Positions 6,648-14,718 of a stretch of 37,160 nt of DNA are shown piece by piece. The first letter of the stretch is position 1. Each line of letters begins with the position of its first letter. Source of the DNA: an uncultured Ruminococcus sp. (GTDB taxonomy: Bacteria; Bacillota; Clostridia; Oscillospirales; Ruminococcaceae); the NCBI RefSeq assembly GCF_937915125.1, contig NZ_CALDMP010000055.1, forward strand, positions 1 to 37,160, read 5' to 3'. A model generated the notes under the pieces. It was not told the DNA's origin. It saw nothing but the letters and a program-made list of their open reading frames with translations, and made no database searches. Made by a program: the position numbers and the translations under genes.

Positions 6648-7469
6648 TTAAGTATCCTTCTTTCCTCTGTATTCTACAATGCTTCGAATAATCAGTATGA
6701 GAATTGCCATCATTACCAGAATCGAAGAAACTGCAAAGGCAGGAACATACTTAAATTCGTTAAACAAGATCTCCACATGCAGCGGAAGTGTATTGGTTTT
6801 TCCTCTCAGGTGTCCTGACAGAACGGATACTGCGCCGAATTCGCCCATGGCTCTCGCTGCGCAGAGCACAACGCCATAGAGAAATGCCCATTTGATATGG
6901 GGAAATGTGACTTTCCGGAAAATCGTCAGTCCCTTTGCGCCCATCAGAGCGGCAGCTTCTTCTTCGTCTGTTCCCTGCGCTTCCAGAACCGGGATCAATT
7001 CCCGGGAAATAAACGGGAATGTAACAAAGATGGTCGCAAGGACAATGCCGGGCACGGCAAACACGATCTTGATATCCAGTGCCTCCAAGTAGGGATAGAG
7101 AAAACTCTGTCTGCCGAAAGTCAGTACGAAGATCAGACCGGCAATGATCGGCGAAACTGTGACCGGGACATCAATTAGGGTAGTCAGAAGTTTTTTCCCC
7201 TTGAAGCGGAATTTCGTTACTGTCCAGGCAGCAAAAACGCCGAAAATCGTATTGATCAGCACAGCGCATACAGTGGCTTCAATGGTCAGCAGCAATGCCT
7301 TGATGGTGTATTCGTCTGTGACAGCAGTGATGTAGGTGTTCCAGCCGCTCCGCAGTGCCTCTGAAATGACGGTGATCAACGGGAGCAGCAGCATCAGAAC
7401 GATAAATAGGATACTGACGCCGATCAGACTCCATTTTACAATTTTGGAACCAATTGTTTCCTCATGCAT
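6648..7469 (-). CDS. cysW: Sulfate ABC transporter permease CysW
   Basis: This inner-membrane permease is 273 residues long from the chosen start. The frame is open further upstream (ATG at 7499), but AGGAGG lies eight bases before the ATG at 7469, one base after the cysT stop, so this start is preferred. About six membrane segments are visible, and the cytoplasmic EAA loop reads EAAALMGAKGLTIFRKVTFP, ending in the CysW-like IKWAFLYGVVLCAARAMGEFGAV. It pairs with CysT to form the sulfate channel. Confidence 0.94.
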   Translation of the reverse strand: MHEETIGSKIVKWSLIGVSILFIVLMLLLPLITVISEALRSGWNTYITAVTDEYTIKALLLTIEATVCAVLINTIFGVFAAWTVTKFRFKGKKLLTTLIDVPVTVSPIIAGLIFVLTFGRQSFLYPYLEALDIKIVFAVPGIVLATIFVTFPFISRELIPVLEAQGTDEEEAAALMGAKGLTIFRKVTFPHIKWAFLYGVVLCAARAMGEFGAVSVLSGHLRGKTNTLPLHVEILFNEFKYVPAFAVSSILVMMAILILIIRSIVEYRGKKDT

Positions 7470-7470
7470 T

Positions 7471-8304
7471 TCAGGCACCTCCTTTGAGTATTTTCGCACT
7501 TCTGGATTGGATCAGGTTGGTGAGAAACAGGATCAGAAAAGCAGCGATCAGCATAACAAGAGCAATGGCAGTTGCGCTGGCGTAGTCATATTCCTGCAAT
7601 TCCGACATAATGATCAGCGGTGTGATCTCTGTTTCATAGGGCTGATTTCCGGCGATGAATACAACACTGCCATATTCGCCGATGCATCGTCCGAAAGCGA
7701 GACCGAAACCCGTCAGGACTGCCGGCAGAATCTCCGGAAAAATTACTTTCCAGAATATCTTGGTACGGCTTGCCCCAAGAACACCGGCTGCTTCTTCATA
7801 GGTGGAATCCAGTTTTTCCAGAACAGGCTGGACAGAACGCACCACAAAGGGAATGCCAATGAACACAAGTGCCACTGTAATACCAATCCGGGTGTAGGCG
7901 ATCTGAATGCCGAACTTTGCAAAAACGCTGCCGATCAGTCCGTTGTTGGTTGTCAGTGAAGTCAGCGCAATACCTGCTACAGCTGTCGGCAAAGCAAAGG
8001 GCAGCTCGATCATGCCATCCAGCAGACGCTTCAAGGGAAACTGATAGCGTACCAGTACCCACGCCAAGATCACACCCATCACTGCATTGATGACAGAGGC
8101 AATAAATGCAGTCAGAAAGCTGACACGAAAGCTTGCCAGGACACGATCACGTGTGATGGTCTGAATGATCTCTTTGAAATCCATTTGTGCAGTAAATACC
8201 ACCAGGGACGCCAGTGGAATCAGCACCACGACACTCAGAATGGAAATGGTTACGCCCATGGATATGCCAAAACCAGGAATTACCCTTTTCTTTGCCTTTT
8301 TCAT
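7471..8304 (-). CDS. cysT: Sulfate ABC transporter permease CysT (CysU)
   Basis: This 277-residue permease has about six membrane helices and the EAA loop EAAGVLGASRTKIFWKVIFP, followed by GFGLAFGRCIGEYGSVVFIAGN, a strong CysT signature. It starts nine bases after the sulfate-binding protein stop. Its last codons contain the ribosome-binding site for cysW, so the two permeases are translationally linked. Confidence 0.95.
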   Translation of the reverse strand: MKKAKKRVIPGFGISMGVTISILSVVVLIPLASLVVFTAQMDFKEIIQTITRDRVLASFRVSFLTAFIASVINAVMGVILAWVLVRYQFPLKRLLDGMIELPFALPTAVAGIALTSLTTNNGLIGSVFAKFGIQIAYTRIGITVALVFIGIPFVVRSVQPVLEKLDSTYEEAAGVLGASRTKIFWKVIFPEILPAVLTGFGLAFGRCIGEYGSVVFIAGNQPYETEITPLIIMSELQEYDYASATAIALVMLIAAFLILFLTNLIQSRSAKILKGGA

Positions 8305-8313
8305 ATGTACTCC

Positions 8314-9333
8314 TTATTCCTCGTAAATTTCATCAAATACGCCGCCGTCCGCAAAGTGTTTGGACTGAGCTTCATCCCATCCGCCAAAGTCATCAATGGT
8401 AACAAGATTGATATCCAGATTGAATACATCGGCATATTCCTGAAGAATTGTCTCATTGGACGGACGATAATAGTTGTCGCCGGCAATTCTCTGCGCCTCG
8501 TCAGAATAGAGATATTGCAGATATTCTGTAGCAACTTCTCTGGTACCTCTTTCGTCTACCACGGAATCTACGACAGCAACGGAAGGCTGTGCCAGAATGC
8601 TGATACTCGGTGTGATGATCTCATAGTCATCCGGTGCGTCCTGAACAGACAGATAAGCTTCGTTTTCCCATGCGATCAGTACATCGCCCTGACCGTTTTC
8701 CACAAATGTGGTAGTAGCACCTCTTGCGCCGGAATCCAGTACCAGAACATTCTGATAGAGCTTCTTGATGAAATCCTTGATCTGTGCTTCATCGCCGTTG
8801 TACAGCTCATCTGCATATGCCCAGGCAGCCAGGTAGTTCCATCTTGCACCGCCGGAAGTTTTCGGGTTCGGTGTAATTACGCCTACGCCGTCCTGTACCA
8901 GATCATCCCAGTCCTGAATGTTCTTCGGATTGCCCTTTCTGACCAGAAATACAATGGTGGAAGTGTAGGGCGAACTGTCCTTGTCAAACTCATCGACCCA
9001 GCCATCTTCGATCAGACCTGCGTCCTGTATCGCCTTGACATCATACTCCAGTGCCAGAGTCACGACATCAGCTTCCAGTCCGTTTGCAACCTCCAGTGCC
9101 TGCTTTCCGGAACCGCCGTGAGATTGTGTGACTTCCACATCCTGACCGGTCTTTTCTTTCCAGTGCTCTGCAAAGATCTCGTTGTATGCACTGTATAACT
9201 CTCTCGTCGGGTCGTAAGATACATTTGTAATGGTGACCTTGTCACCGCTTTCTGCCTGATTTCCGCAGCCTGTGAAAGCCGATACCGTCAAAACTGCTGC
9301 CAATGCAACTCCAAAAAATTTATTGATTTTCAT
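8314..9333 (-). CDS. sbp: Sulfate-binding lipoprotein of the ABC transporter
   Basis: This 339-residue extracellular substrate-binding lipoprotein begins with a signal peptide ending in the lipobox FTGC (lipid-attached Cys22). The mature part shows Sbp/CysP signatures: NVSYDPTRELY, QSHGGSGKQA and GLEADVVTLALEYDV near the N-terminus, and the ligand-binding TPNPKTSGGARWNYLAAW block in the middle. It is the first full gene of the uptake operon. The long leader (about 165 nt) contains a 26-codon ORF. Confidence 0.95.
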   Translation of the reverse strand: MKINKFFGVALAAVLTVSAFTGCGNQAESGDKVTITNVSYDPTRELYSAYNEIFAEHWKEKTGQDVEVTQSHGGSGKQALEVANGLEADVVTLALEYDVKAIQDAGLIEDGWVDEFDKDSSPYTSTIVFLVRKGNPKNIQDWDDLVQDGVGVITPNPKTSGGARWNYLAAWAYADELYNGDEAQIKDFIKKLYQNVLVLDSGARGATTTFVENGQGDVLIAWENEAYLSVQDAPDDYEIITPSISILAQPSVAVVDSVVDERGTREVATEYLQYLYSDEAQRIAGDNYYRPSNETILQEYADVFNLDINLVTIDDFGGWDEAQSKHFADGGVFDEIYEE

Positions 9334-9363
9334 AGCCTTTACCTCTTTCTTTCAATATGGATT

Positions 9364-9444
9364 TTATTGTTTATGCCATGATTCTGAATGAGATAAAGTA
9401 TAACATCGCCTGATTCCTCCGGCTGCGACATACAACAATTGCAT
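9364..9444 (-). CDS. 26-codon upstream ORF in the sulfate operon leader
   Basis: ATG at 9444 is preceded at nine bases by AAGGAGG, one of the best ribosome-binding sites in the window, and the frame closes at 9364-9366, 30 bases before the sulfate-binding protein. The product begins MQLLYVAAGGIRRCYTLSHS, with a single Cys preceded by two Arg. It has no membrane helix or known domain. A regulatory leader peptide whose translation affects downstream expression is the simplest idea. A small functional protein or a chance ORF are alternatives. Confidence 0.45.
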   Translation of the reverse strand: MQLLYVAAGGIRRCYTLSHSESWHKQ

Positions 9445-9504
9445 TATCACAGACCTCCTTCTCTTCCGCAATTCATACTATTTTGATGTGCTTTGTGTGA
9501 TGTT

Positions 9505-9533
9505 ATAATACACCAAAAAACCTACTTTGTCAA
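9505..9533 (-). promoter_or_regulatory. Sigma-A promoter of the sulfate uptake/cysK operon
   Basis: On the minus strand TTGACA (9533-9528) and TATTAT (9510-9505) are separated by 17 bases. It is the only clear promoter upstream of the seven-gene run. Confidence 0.82.
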
Positions 9534-9537
9534 TAGG
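9521..9537. promoter_or_regulatory. Putative Rrf2/CymR-like operator at the sulfate operon promoter
   Basis: The minus-strand sequence CCTATTGACAAAGTAGG matches the metY site CCTATTGACTTGATAGG at 13 of 17 positions, including all nine bases of CCTATTGAC. It sits at the same place, overlapping the -35 box. Two sites with identical placement on functionally linked operons argue for one shared regulator. Confidence 0.6.
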
Positions 9538-9701
9538 CTTGGCGGAATTTTGTCAAGCTGATAAAATCAGGTATAATCCCTGGTGGATAATGTGCAATAT
9601 GCACAATTTATCTTTTGGCTGGGATATATCTGCACCGGACGAATCGCTGTATCAATGAAAAAGTTACAAAATTCAGCGGCATCTATTGTTGATATTGTCA
9701 T

Positions 9702-9730
9702 TTGAAATGAGCATATGGATGTGTTATAAT
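9702..9730 (+). promoter_or_regulatory. Promoter of the GH26 gene
   Basis: TTGAAA (9702-9707) and TATAAT (9725-9730) have a 17-base spacer. Transcription would start near 9737, so the in-frame ATG at 9729 is too early to be translated. The interval 9538-9701 shows no gene or clear structure. Confidence 0.75.
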
Positions 9731-9744
9731 GATAGTATATTATA

Positions 9745-9784
9745 AAGGTGGCACCGCACAAAGAGCGCCTAGCGGCTGTGCTCT
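9745..9784 (+). repeat. Palindromic repeat, short copy A, in the GH26 leader
   Basis: AAGGTGGCACCGCACAAAGA followed by GCGCCTAGCGGCTGTGCTCT is a degenerate short copy of the AAGGCAAyACCGCACAAAGA repeat family. It can fold into a hairpin and lies in the 5' untranslated region between promoter and ribosome-binding site. Confidence 0.7.
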
Positions 9785-9815
9785 GAAAAATAATTTGACA
9801 AATGGAGGGATTCTT

Positions 9816-11606
9816 TTGAAGCGGAGAATATATTGTAAATCCGTCAGTGTATTGCTGGCAACAGCGCTGATGATATCCGGAACGTGTACTTCTGTTCCTG
9901 TTGTTATGGCTGAATCCAGTACAGAAGCAGTCAAATATGAGTTTGAGGATGGAAAGACCAGCGGCGGAACGATCTATCATGAGACATGGACCGGGAATAC
10001 TGAAGAAGACGGCAGCGGTGAGGATTATGATCTGACAAACGCCTCCGGCGGTGGTTTTTCCTATCTGGATCAGAAAGGGACGACAGTCAGCGTGGATGTT
10101 ACAGTAGAAGAAGCCGGACTGTATGAACTGACGATCTGTTACTGTGAACCATATGACCCCAACAAAAAGGTGCAATATCTGAATATCAACGGCGTCAATC
10201 AAGGTGAAGTGAGCTTTGCCCACAATCTGACTTTTGAGGAGACTTCCGGCGGTGTTGTAATGCTGGACGAGGGTGTGAATACCATTGAACTGAAGGCATA
10301 CTGGGGCTATACCATGTTTGACTATCTCACCATCCAGCCGGCAGATGAAAGTCTGACCACCCTTTCCCCTACCCGGCAGCTTTCCAATCCCAATGCCTCG
10401 GATTCCACAAAGCGTCTGTACAACTATCTCTGTGACCAGTACGGCAATCACATCATTTCCGGACAACAGGAATACTGCGGCTCCCATAACTACAACCTTT
10501 ATGCTGATCCTGACAACTATATCAAGGACAATGAACAGGAATTCGACTACCTGATGGAGACCACAGGAAAAATGTGTGCCATCCGGGGCATTGACTTTCT
10601 GAATTATCGTTCCAATGCCACATGGGATGACAATGCGGCAGAGCGTACCATTCAGTGGGTCAACGAATACGGCGGTATCGCAACTGTCGTTTGGCACTGG
10701 AGCGTTCCCTCTGAAGAAGGCAGCACGGATTGCAATTTCTATGTGGAGTCTGCAAGTGCAAATTATACGACGTTCAGCATTTCCAGAGCGTTGGAGGAAG
10801 GTACATGGGAGCATGAGGTGCTCATGGCGGATATTGCTGAAATCGCAAAGCAACTCACCAAGCTGAAAGAGGCAGATGTGCCGATCCTCTGGAGACCGTT
10901 GCACGAAGCAGAAGGCGGCTGGTTCTGGTGGGGTGCAGAAGGTGCTGAACCATGCAAGCAGCTCTATCGCCTGCTCTATGACCAGCTGACAAATGTCTAT
11001 GGTCTGGATAACCTGATCTGGGTATGGAACAGCTATACCTATGCCACTTCTCCGGATTGGTATCCCGGTGACGATGTAGTGGACATTGTGGGCTACGACA
11101 AGTACAATGCCGTGGATGGTCTGCCCAATCTGAGTTCTATCTCATCCACATTCTACAGCCTGGTGCAGAGCACAGACGGTGAAAAGATGGTGGCTATGAC
11201 AGAGAATGACACCATTCCGTCCCTGGAGAATTTGCTGAAAGACAAGGCATCCTGGCTTTATTTCTGCCCGTGGTATATGAACTATCTGACCAGCGAACAG
11301 AACAATCCAGCGGATAATCTGAAAGAGATCTACAACAGTGAGTACTGCATCACCCTGGATGAATTGCCGAATCTGAAGGAATATCCTATGGCAAACGAAA
11401 CGCCGGAAAATCCTGAGGATACCATTCCCGGCGATGTAAATCTGGATGGCACTGTCACACTGGCTGATGTTGTGCTGCTGCAAAAGTATCTGCTTGGAGA
11501 GACCGCATTGACAAAAAGGCAAGCGAATGCAGCAGATGTAAAGCAAGATAAGCTAGTAAACGGAATGGATCTATCTAAACTGAGGTCAGCGATGCGGAAT
11601 CTCTGA
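9816..11606 (+). CDS. Secreted CBM-GH26-dockerin enzyme (beta-mannanase-like)
   Basis: The chosen start is TTG at 9816 after GGAGG. It gives 596 residues opening with a basic, hydrophobic signal peptide cut after about VMAES. Residues about 38-175 form a beta-sandwich carbohydrate-binding module resembling CBM35. Residues about 180-520 are a GH26 barrel with the acid/base Glu364 in RPLHEAEGGWFWWG and the nucleophile Glu463 in VAMTEND. The last about 60 residues are a type I dockerin, beginning GDVNLDGTVTLADVVLLQKYL. The protein is therefore secreted and docked onto a scaffoldin, and should cut mannan or a related beta-glycan. GH26 also includes a few xylanases and glucanases. The second dockerin repeat is degenerate (ADVKQDKLVNGMD). 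Confidence 0.93.
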   Translation: MKRRIYCKSVSVLLATALMISGTCTSVPVVMAESSTEAVKYEFEDGKTSGGTIYHETWTGNTEEDGSGEDYDLTNASGGGFSYLDQKGTTVSVDVTVEEAGLYELTICYCEPYDPNKKVQYLNINGVNQGEVSFAHNLTFEETSGGVVMLDEGVNTIELKAYWGYTMFDYLTIQPADESLTTLSPTRQLSNPNASDSTKRLYNYLCDQYGNHIISGQQEYCGSHNYNLYADPDNYIKDNEQEFDYLMETTGKMCAIRGIDFLNYRSNATWDDNAAERTIQWVNEYGGIATVVWHWSVPSEEGSTDCNFYVESASANYTTFSISRALEEGTWEHEVLMADIAEIAKQLTKLKEADVPILWRPLHEAEGGWFWWGAEGAEPCKQLYRLLYDQLTNVYGLDNLIWVWNSYTYATSPDWYPGDDVVDIVGYDKYNAVDGLPNLSSISSTFYSLVQSTDGEKMVAMTENDTIPSLENLLKDKASWLYFCPWYMNYLTSEQNNPADNLKEIYNSEYCITLDELPNLKEYPMANETPENPEDTIPGDVNLDGTVTLADVVLLQKYLLGETALTKRQANAADVKQDKLVNGMDLSKLRSAMRNL

Positions 11607-11619
11607 ACTGTATCATGTG

Positions 11620-11779
11620 ATACTAATCTCTGACCAAACCCATGAAAATCTTCACCGCCATCCACTCGCTGCTCGTCGTCAAACGCCCTTGCCAGGCGAC
11701 AGCCTGCCTGCGGACGTTTTCCTTGATCAGCGAATGCCTGTCGGCGAATCTTTTCATGGAACTGATCAGAGATTCGTAT
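11620..11779 (+). repeat. 160-bp palindromic element, left copy (MITE-like)
   Basis: The element begins ATACTAATCTCTGACC and ends CAGAGATTCGTAT. The two ends are imperfect inverted repeats of about 34 bp, and complementary stretches continue inward (for example CTCGCTG against CAGCGAA), so the whole element can fold on itself. It contains no plausible gene. A copy differing at about one position lies in opposite orientation at 14415-14574. It starts 13 bases after the GH26 stop. Confidence 0.85.
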
Positions 11780-11794
11780 GAAATATAACAACAA

Positions 11795-11829
11795 AAGGGT
11801 ACAATTGCATTTTCCGCAATTATACCCTT
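11795..11829 (-). terminator. Rho-independent terminator of the DUF4832 dockerin gene
   Basis: A 14-bp stem (AAGGGTATAATTGC with one mismatch) with a short loop is followed on the minus strand by a T-rich tail (CCCTTTTGTTGTT). It lies 11 bases past the stop of the minus-strand gene. The plus-strand tail is weaker, but the hairpin may also stop GH26 transcripts. Confidence 0.75.
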
Positions 11830-11839
11830 GTTCGCTTCG

Positions 11840-14245
11840 TTAAAAGACTTTTCCAATCAGCATTTGTCTCATCAAAACAAAATCAAATGCGTTCAACTGG
11901 GCATCTGCATTCACATCTGCACGCTGGAACTGCTGCTGATCGATTTCTGCAAGACACAGCAAATAGCCCTGCATCAGAACAATATCTGCAATGGAAAATG
12001 TCCCATCCAGATTGATATCTCCCCGGATCACCGACTCGAATACATCCACAACTTCAAAAATATCTACTGCCCGGATCGTTCCCATTTCAGTTGTCATCTG
12101 CACACTATAGGTTCCGGGAGATTTCGCCGTAACTGTATAATTCCCATGGACTGCACCGTCAATAGGTTCATTGTTAAACAGCCATTGGTATTTTAAATTT
12201 TCTGCATATGTCAGCGGCTGCAGTGTCACAGTATCGCCGGAATTCAGGTATACTTTCTGTTTTCCGGAATATACGCTGAAATATTCTGTTACTGTATATT
12301 CATCTGACTTTATTTCGCCCACATTTTTCCATGAATCTGCTTCATCCTGAATGGAAACACGTACAGAAGAAAGCGTTGTCTTGGGGTAAACTTCCATAAG
12401 TTCACCCAGCGGAACCCGGAATTGTACCATATCCCCATCATGTATATATGTACATCCCACCGGCGTCCCATTGTTAAAATAGACAAAGCCATTGCTTTGA
12501 TAATAAAGCCAATACGTTTTATCAGATGTTTTCGGTTTGATTTGCAGGTTGTATACGGGAGAAGATGCATTTTGCGGAATTATGGCAGTGATATAAAAAT
12601 AGTTTTCATCATTGGACAGATAGAGTTTCTTGTCCTCTGCTTCTTTCACCAGATACGCATCCGAAATGCTTTCCGAAGAAACCAGCCCATTTACCGTGTG
12701 CATTTCACCGTTGGATACAGAGATCGGTGCATCGGTATTGCTTTGATAAAAAGTACCATTAGTCAGTTCCGCAGTATCCTCATTTTCTGTAACACAAAAT
12801 GTACCGAGATAATTGGCGCCAAGAGAGGCGTTCCAGACATTCTGATTTGCAAAGTGTACAGAACGCATCCCCATCTGATCCAGGGTATTATTCCCCACAG
12901 AAAGTTTCAGATAAACGTTCCAGTTTCCCGTTTCAAGTCCTCCCGGCAGTTTCAACTGTAAATCGTTTTCTGACGTTGTACAAGAATACCATTTTGAGGT
13001 ATCAATCTCCGCTTCCGTTTTGATATAGTTCCCGTCTTTTTCCAACAAGATCTCTGCCTTTTCCGGCATGATGGGGTTCGCAAATCCAGTATTTTCTACA
13101 GCAAAGTTCAATTCCAGACTTTCACCTTGTTTGACTTCAGCGCTCAGATCTGAATCACGAAGAACAAACCGATATCCCAGATGATCCCGAATGAACTGAA
13201 AAACGGTCTGACCATAATATGCACTGTTGTCTGCACCGGGGACATCATATTCTGTACCGAAGATATAATCCTGATACAGCGTAAAAATATTGGAATTGAT
13301 GTAACTCAGATGGGTTTTATACATTTCCGGTATGGCGTTTTTCGGCAGATACGTATCATACTTTTTCGCAAATTCTATGTTGCCCGAAAACTCACCGCCG
13401 AAGTAGGAAGTCAGTGTCTGGCGGCTGAGCCAGGTGGTTTCCGCTTCTCTGTCGGAATATGTTCCCAGGTCAATATCCGATCCCATATAACCATCATCAT
13501 ACATTCCAACACGAGATGCCTCACTGCCTGGCTCCGGTGTATAATTGACAAGTTCACTTCTCTCAATTCCCGCCCATTTTGCAAAGATATCCGGTGTCCG
13601 GACAGTAACCGGAATGGGCGAAGGAACACAGTCCAGCATGGCATCCAGAACCTTCGCCTTGTCTTCTACAGTTGTATATTTTCCGCCCCATTGTTCACCC
13701 CATGCACCGACAAATCCCGACTCTACAAATGCAATGATATCCTGATACTCCGAAAGAAAGCCATTCTCTTTTATCTGTTGTATATGGGACATCATAAATT
13801 CAAAAGTTGACGGCTCGGGATTTTGTTTTCCCGTATCATCGTATCGGAACCGCAGGGCAGCTGTGCATCCGTTTTTTCTGCAATTGTCCAGCGTTTTTCT
13901 GATATTTGTAAAAAACGCATCATCCAGCGGAATGTCCGTTCCCTCCGTATAGGTTCCATCATCTGCTGTTACACCGTTTGATCCACTGGAAAATGCGCCG
14001 ATATCTACAAACATTAAAACAAGATTCCCCGTAGGGTTATAGACGGGCGTATCTCCAGGTTTACAGGTATACCAAATGGTACTGGTATACCCGGCTCCAG
14101 GGTTGGAAATCGTTTCAACAGTTTCTGTATAATTGATTCCAGAATCTACAAGTTGGGTCGCTTCTTCTGCATGGGCAGGAAAAAAGCCCAGAAGATTTAA
14201 GGAAAGAGCAGCAGAAACCATCATTGCTGTCATTTTATATTTCAT
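11840..14245 (-). CDS. Secreted DUF4874/DUF4832-like protein with Ig-like region and dockerin
   Basis: The 801-residue start at 14245 follows AGGAGG by six bases and yields a signal peptide ending FFPAHAEEA; upstream in-frame ATGs lie in the leader. The N-terminal half (ISNPGAGYTST, LRFRYDDTG, AFVESGFVGAWGEQW) resembles the DUF4874/DUF4832 pair, likely a TIM-barrel carbohydrate-active fold. GFVGAWGEQW could hold a catalytic Glu. Residues about 380-650 are beta-rich. About 665-735 look Ig-like (TLQPLTYAENLKYQWLFN). The last about 60 residues are a dockerin with two repeats (GDINLDGTFSIADIVLMQGY and ADVNADAQLNAFDFVLMRQM). It is therefore secreted and cellulosome-bound, but its substrate is unknown. 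Promoter, gene and terminator together lie between two inverted 160-bp elements. Confidence 0.85.
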   Translation of the reverse strand: MKYKMTAMMVSAALSLNLLGFFPAHAEEATQLVDSGINYTETVETISNPGAGYTSTIWYTCKPGDTPVYNPTGNLVLMFVDIGAFSSGSNGVTADDGTYTEGTDIPLDDAFFTNIRKTLDNCRKNGCTAALRFRYDDTGKQNPEPSTFEFMMSHIQQIKENGFLSEYQDIIAFVESGFVGAWGEQWGGKYTTVEDKAKVLDAMLDCVPSPIPVTVRTPDIFAKWAGIERSELVNYTPEPGSEASRVGMYDDGYMGSDIDLGTYSDREAETTWLSRQTLTSYFGGEFSGNIEFAKKYDTYLPKNAIPEMYKTHLSYINSNIFTLYQDYIFGTEYDVPGADNSAYYGQTVFQFIRDHLGYRFVLRDSDLSAEVKQGESLELNFAVENTGFANPIMPEKAEILLEKDGNYIKTEAEIDTSKWYSCTTSENDLQLKLPGGLETGNWNVYLKLSVGNNTLDQMGMRSVHFANQNVWNASLGANYLGTFCVTENEDTAELTNGTFYQSNTDAPISVSNGEMHTVNGLVSSESISDAYLVKEAEDKKLYLSNDENYFYITAIIPQNASSPVYNLQIKPKTSDKTYWLYYQSNGFVYFNNGTPVGCTYIHDGDMVQFRVPLGELMEVYPKTTLSSVRVSIQDEADSWKNVGEIKSDEYTVTEYFSVYSGKQKVYLNSGDTVTLQPLTYAENLKYQWLFNNEPIDGAVHGNYTVTAKSPGTYSVQMTTEMGTIRAVDIFEVVDVFESVIRGDINLDGTFSIADIVLMQGYLLCLAEIDQQQFQRADVNADAQLNAFDFVLMRQMLIGKVF

Positions 14246-14295
14246 ACAATACCTCCTGTAAAAAGAATGAGGTGCATCTGAAAGTGCCATATGTA

Positions 14296-14345
14296 GGTGA
14301 TACCGTGCAAAGCCGTCAGGTGCTCTTTGTGCGGTGTTGCCTTAA
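14296..14345 (-). repeat. Palindromic repeat, short copy B, in the DUF4832 gene leader
   Basis: On the minus strand the repeat start TTAAGGCAACACCGCACAAA directly follows the -10 box TATAAT, and the copy ends about 50 bases later at GCACGGTATCACC. The transcript would begin within the repeat. The arms CCGCACAAAG and CTTTGCACGG can pair with two mismatches. Confidence 0.8.
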
Positions 14346-14373
14346 TTATATCATACGATATCAGAAAAATCAA
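14345..14373 (-). promoter_or_regulatory. Promoter of the DUF4832 dockerin gene
   Basis: On the minus strand TTGATT (14373-14368) and TATAAT (14350-14345) are 17 bases apart. The -10 box joins directly onto the repeat copy B. Confidence 0.8.
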
Positions 14374-14414
14374 CTGTATCTCAGGGACTGCATCGCAATC
14401 CAAAATAATTTTTG

Positions 14415-14574
14415 ATACTAATCTCTGATCAGTTCCATGAAAAGATTCGCCGACAGGCATTCGCTGATCAAGGAAAACGTCCGCAGGCAGGCTGTCGCCT
14501 GGCAAGGGCGTTTGACGACGAGCAGCGAGTGGATGGCGGTGAAGATTTTCATGGGTTTGGTCAGAGATTAGTAT
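14415..14574 (-). repeat. 160-bp palindromic element, right copy (inverted relative to the left copy)
   Basis: This is the reverse complement of 11620-11779 with apparently one substitution near one end (TTAGTAT for TTCGTAT). Both copies are 160 bp. No target-site duplication was evident by eye. The pair encloses 2,635 bp that hold the complete DUF4832 dockerin transcription unit. Confidence 0.88.
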
Positions 14575-14593
14575 GAGATTCACAAATGCCCTC

Positions 14594-14622
14594 TTTCATT
14601 TTCGATTGATTTGTGCTATACT
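14594..14622 (+). promoter_or_regulatory. Promoter of the permease gene (extended -10)
   Basis: TATACT at 14617-14622 is preceded by TGC, an extended -10 motif, with a weak -35 (TTTCAT) 17 bases upstream. It sits just outside the right 160-bp element and excludes translation from the in-frame TTG at 14611. Confidence 0.6.
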
Positions 14623-14718
14623 ATAGCATGTTCACATAAATCCGAACAAACATTGTTTCGGCAATTATTTTGTGAATACGTTCGAAATGTATTGTATACA
14701 AAGGAGATGATCGGCACT

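Noticed and set aside
8185..9198. Plus-strand open frame of 337 codons opposite the sulfate-binding protein gene
   Set aside because: It is a codon-bias shadow of a well-supported gene, with Cys- and Ile-rich composition and no motif.
9567..10904. Long minus-strand open frame of 445 codons antisense to GH26
   Set aside because: The opposite strand has a complete signal peptide, CBM, GH26 motifs and dockerin in frame. The antisense product has no domain, is rich in Ile, Cys and His, and lacks a ribosome-binding site.
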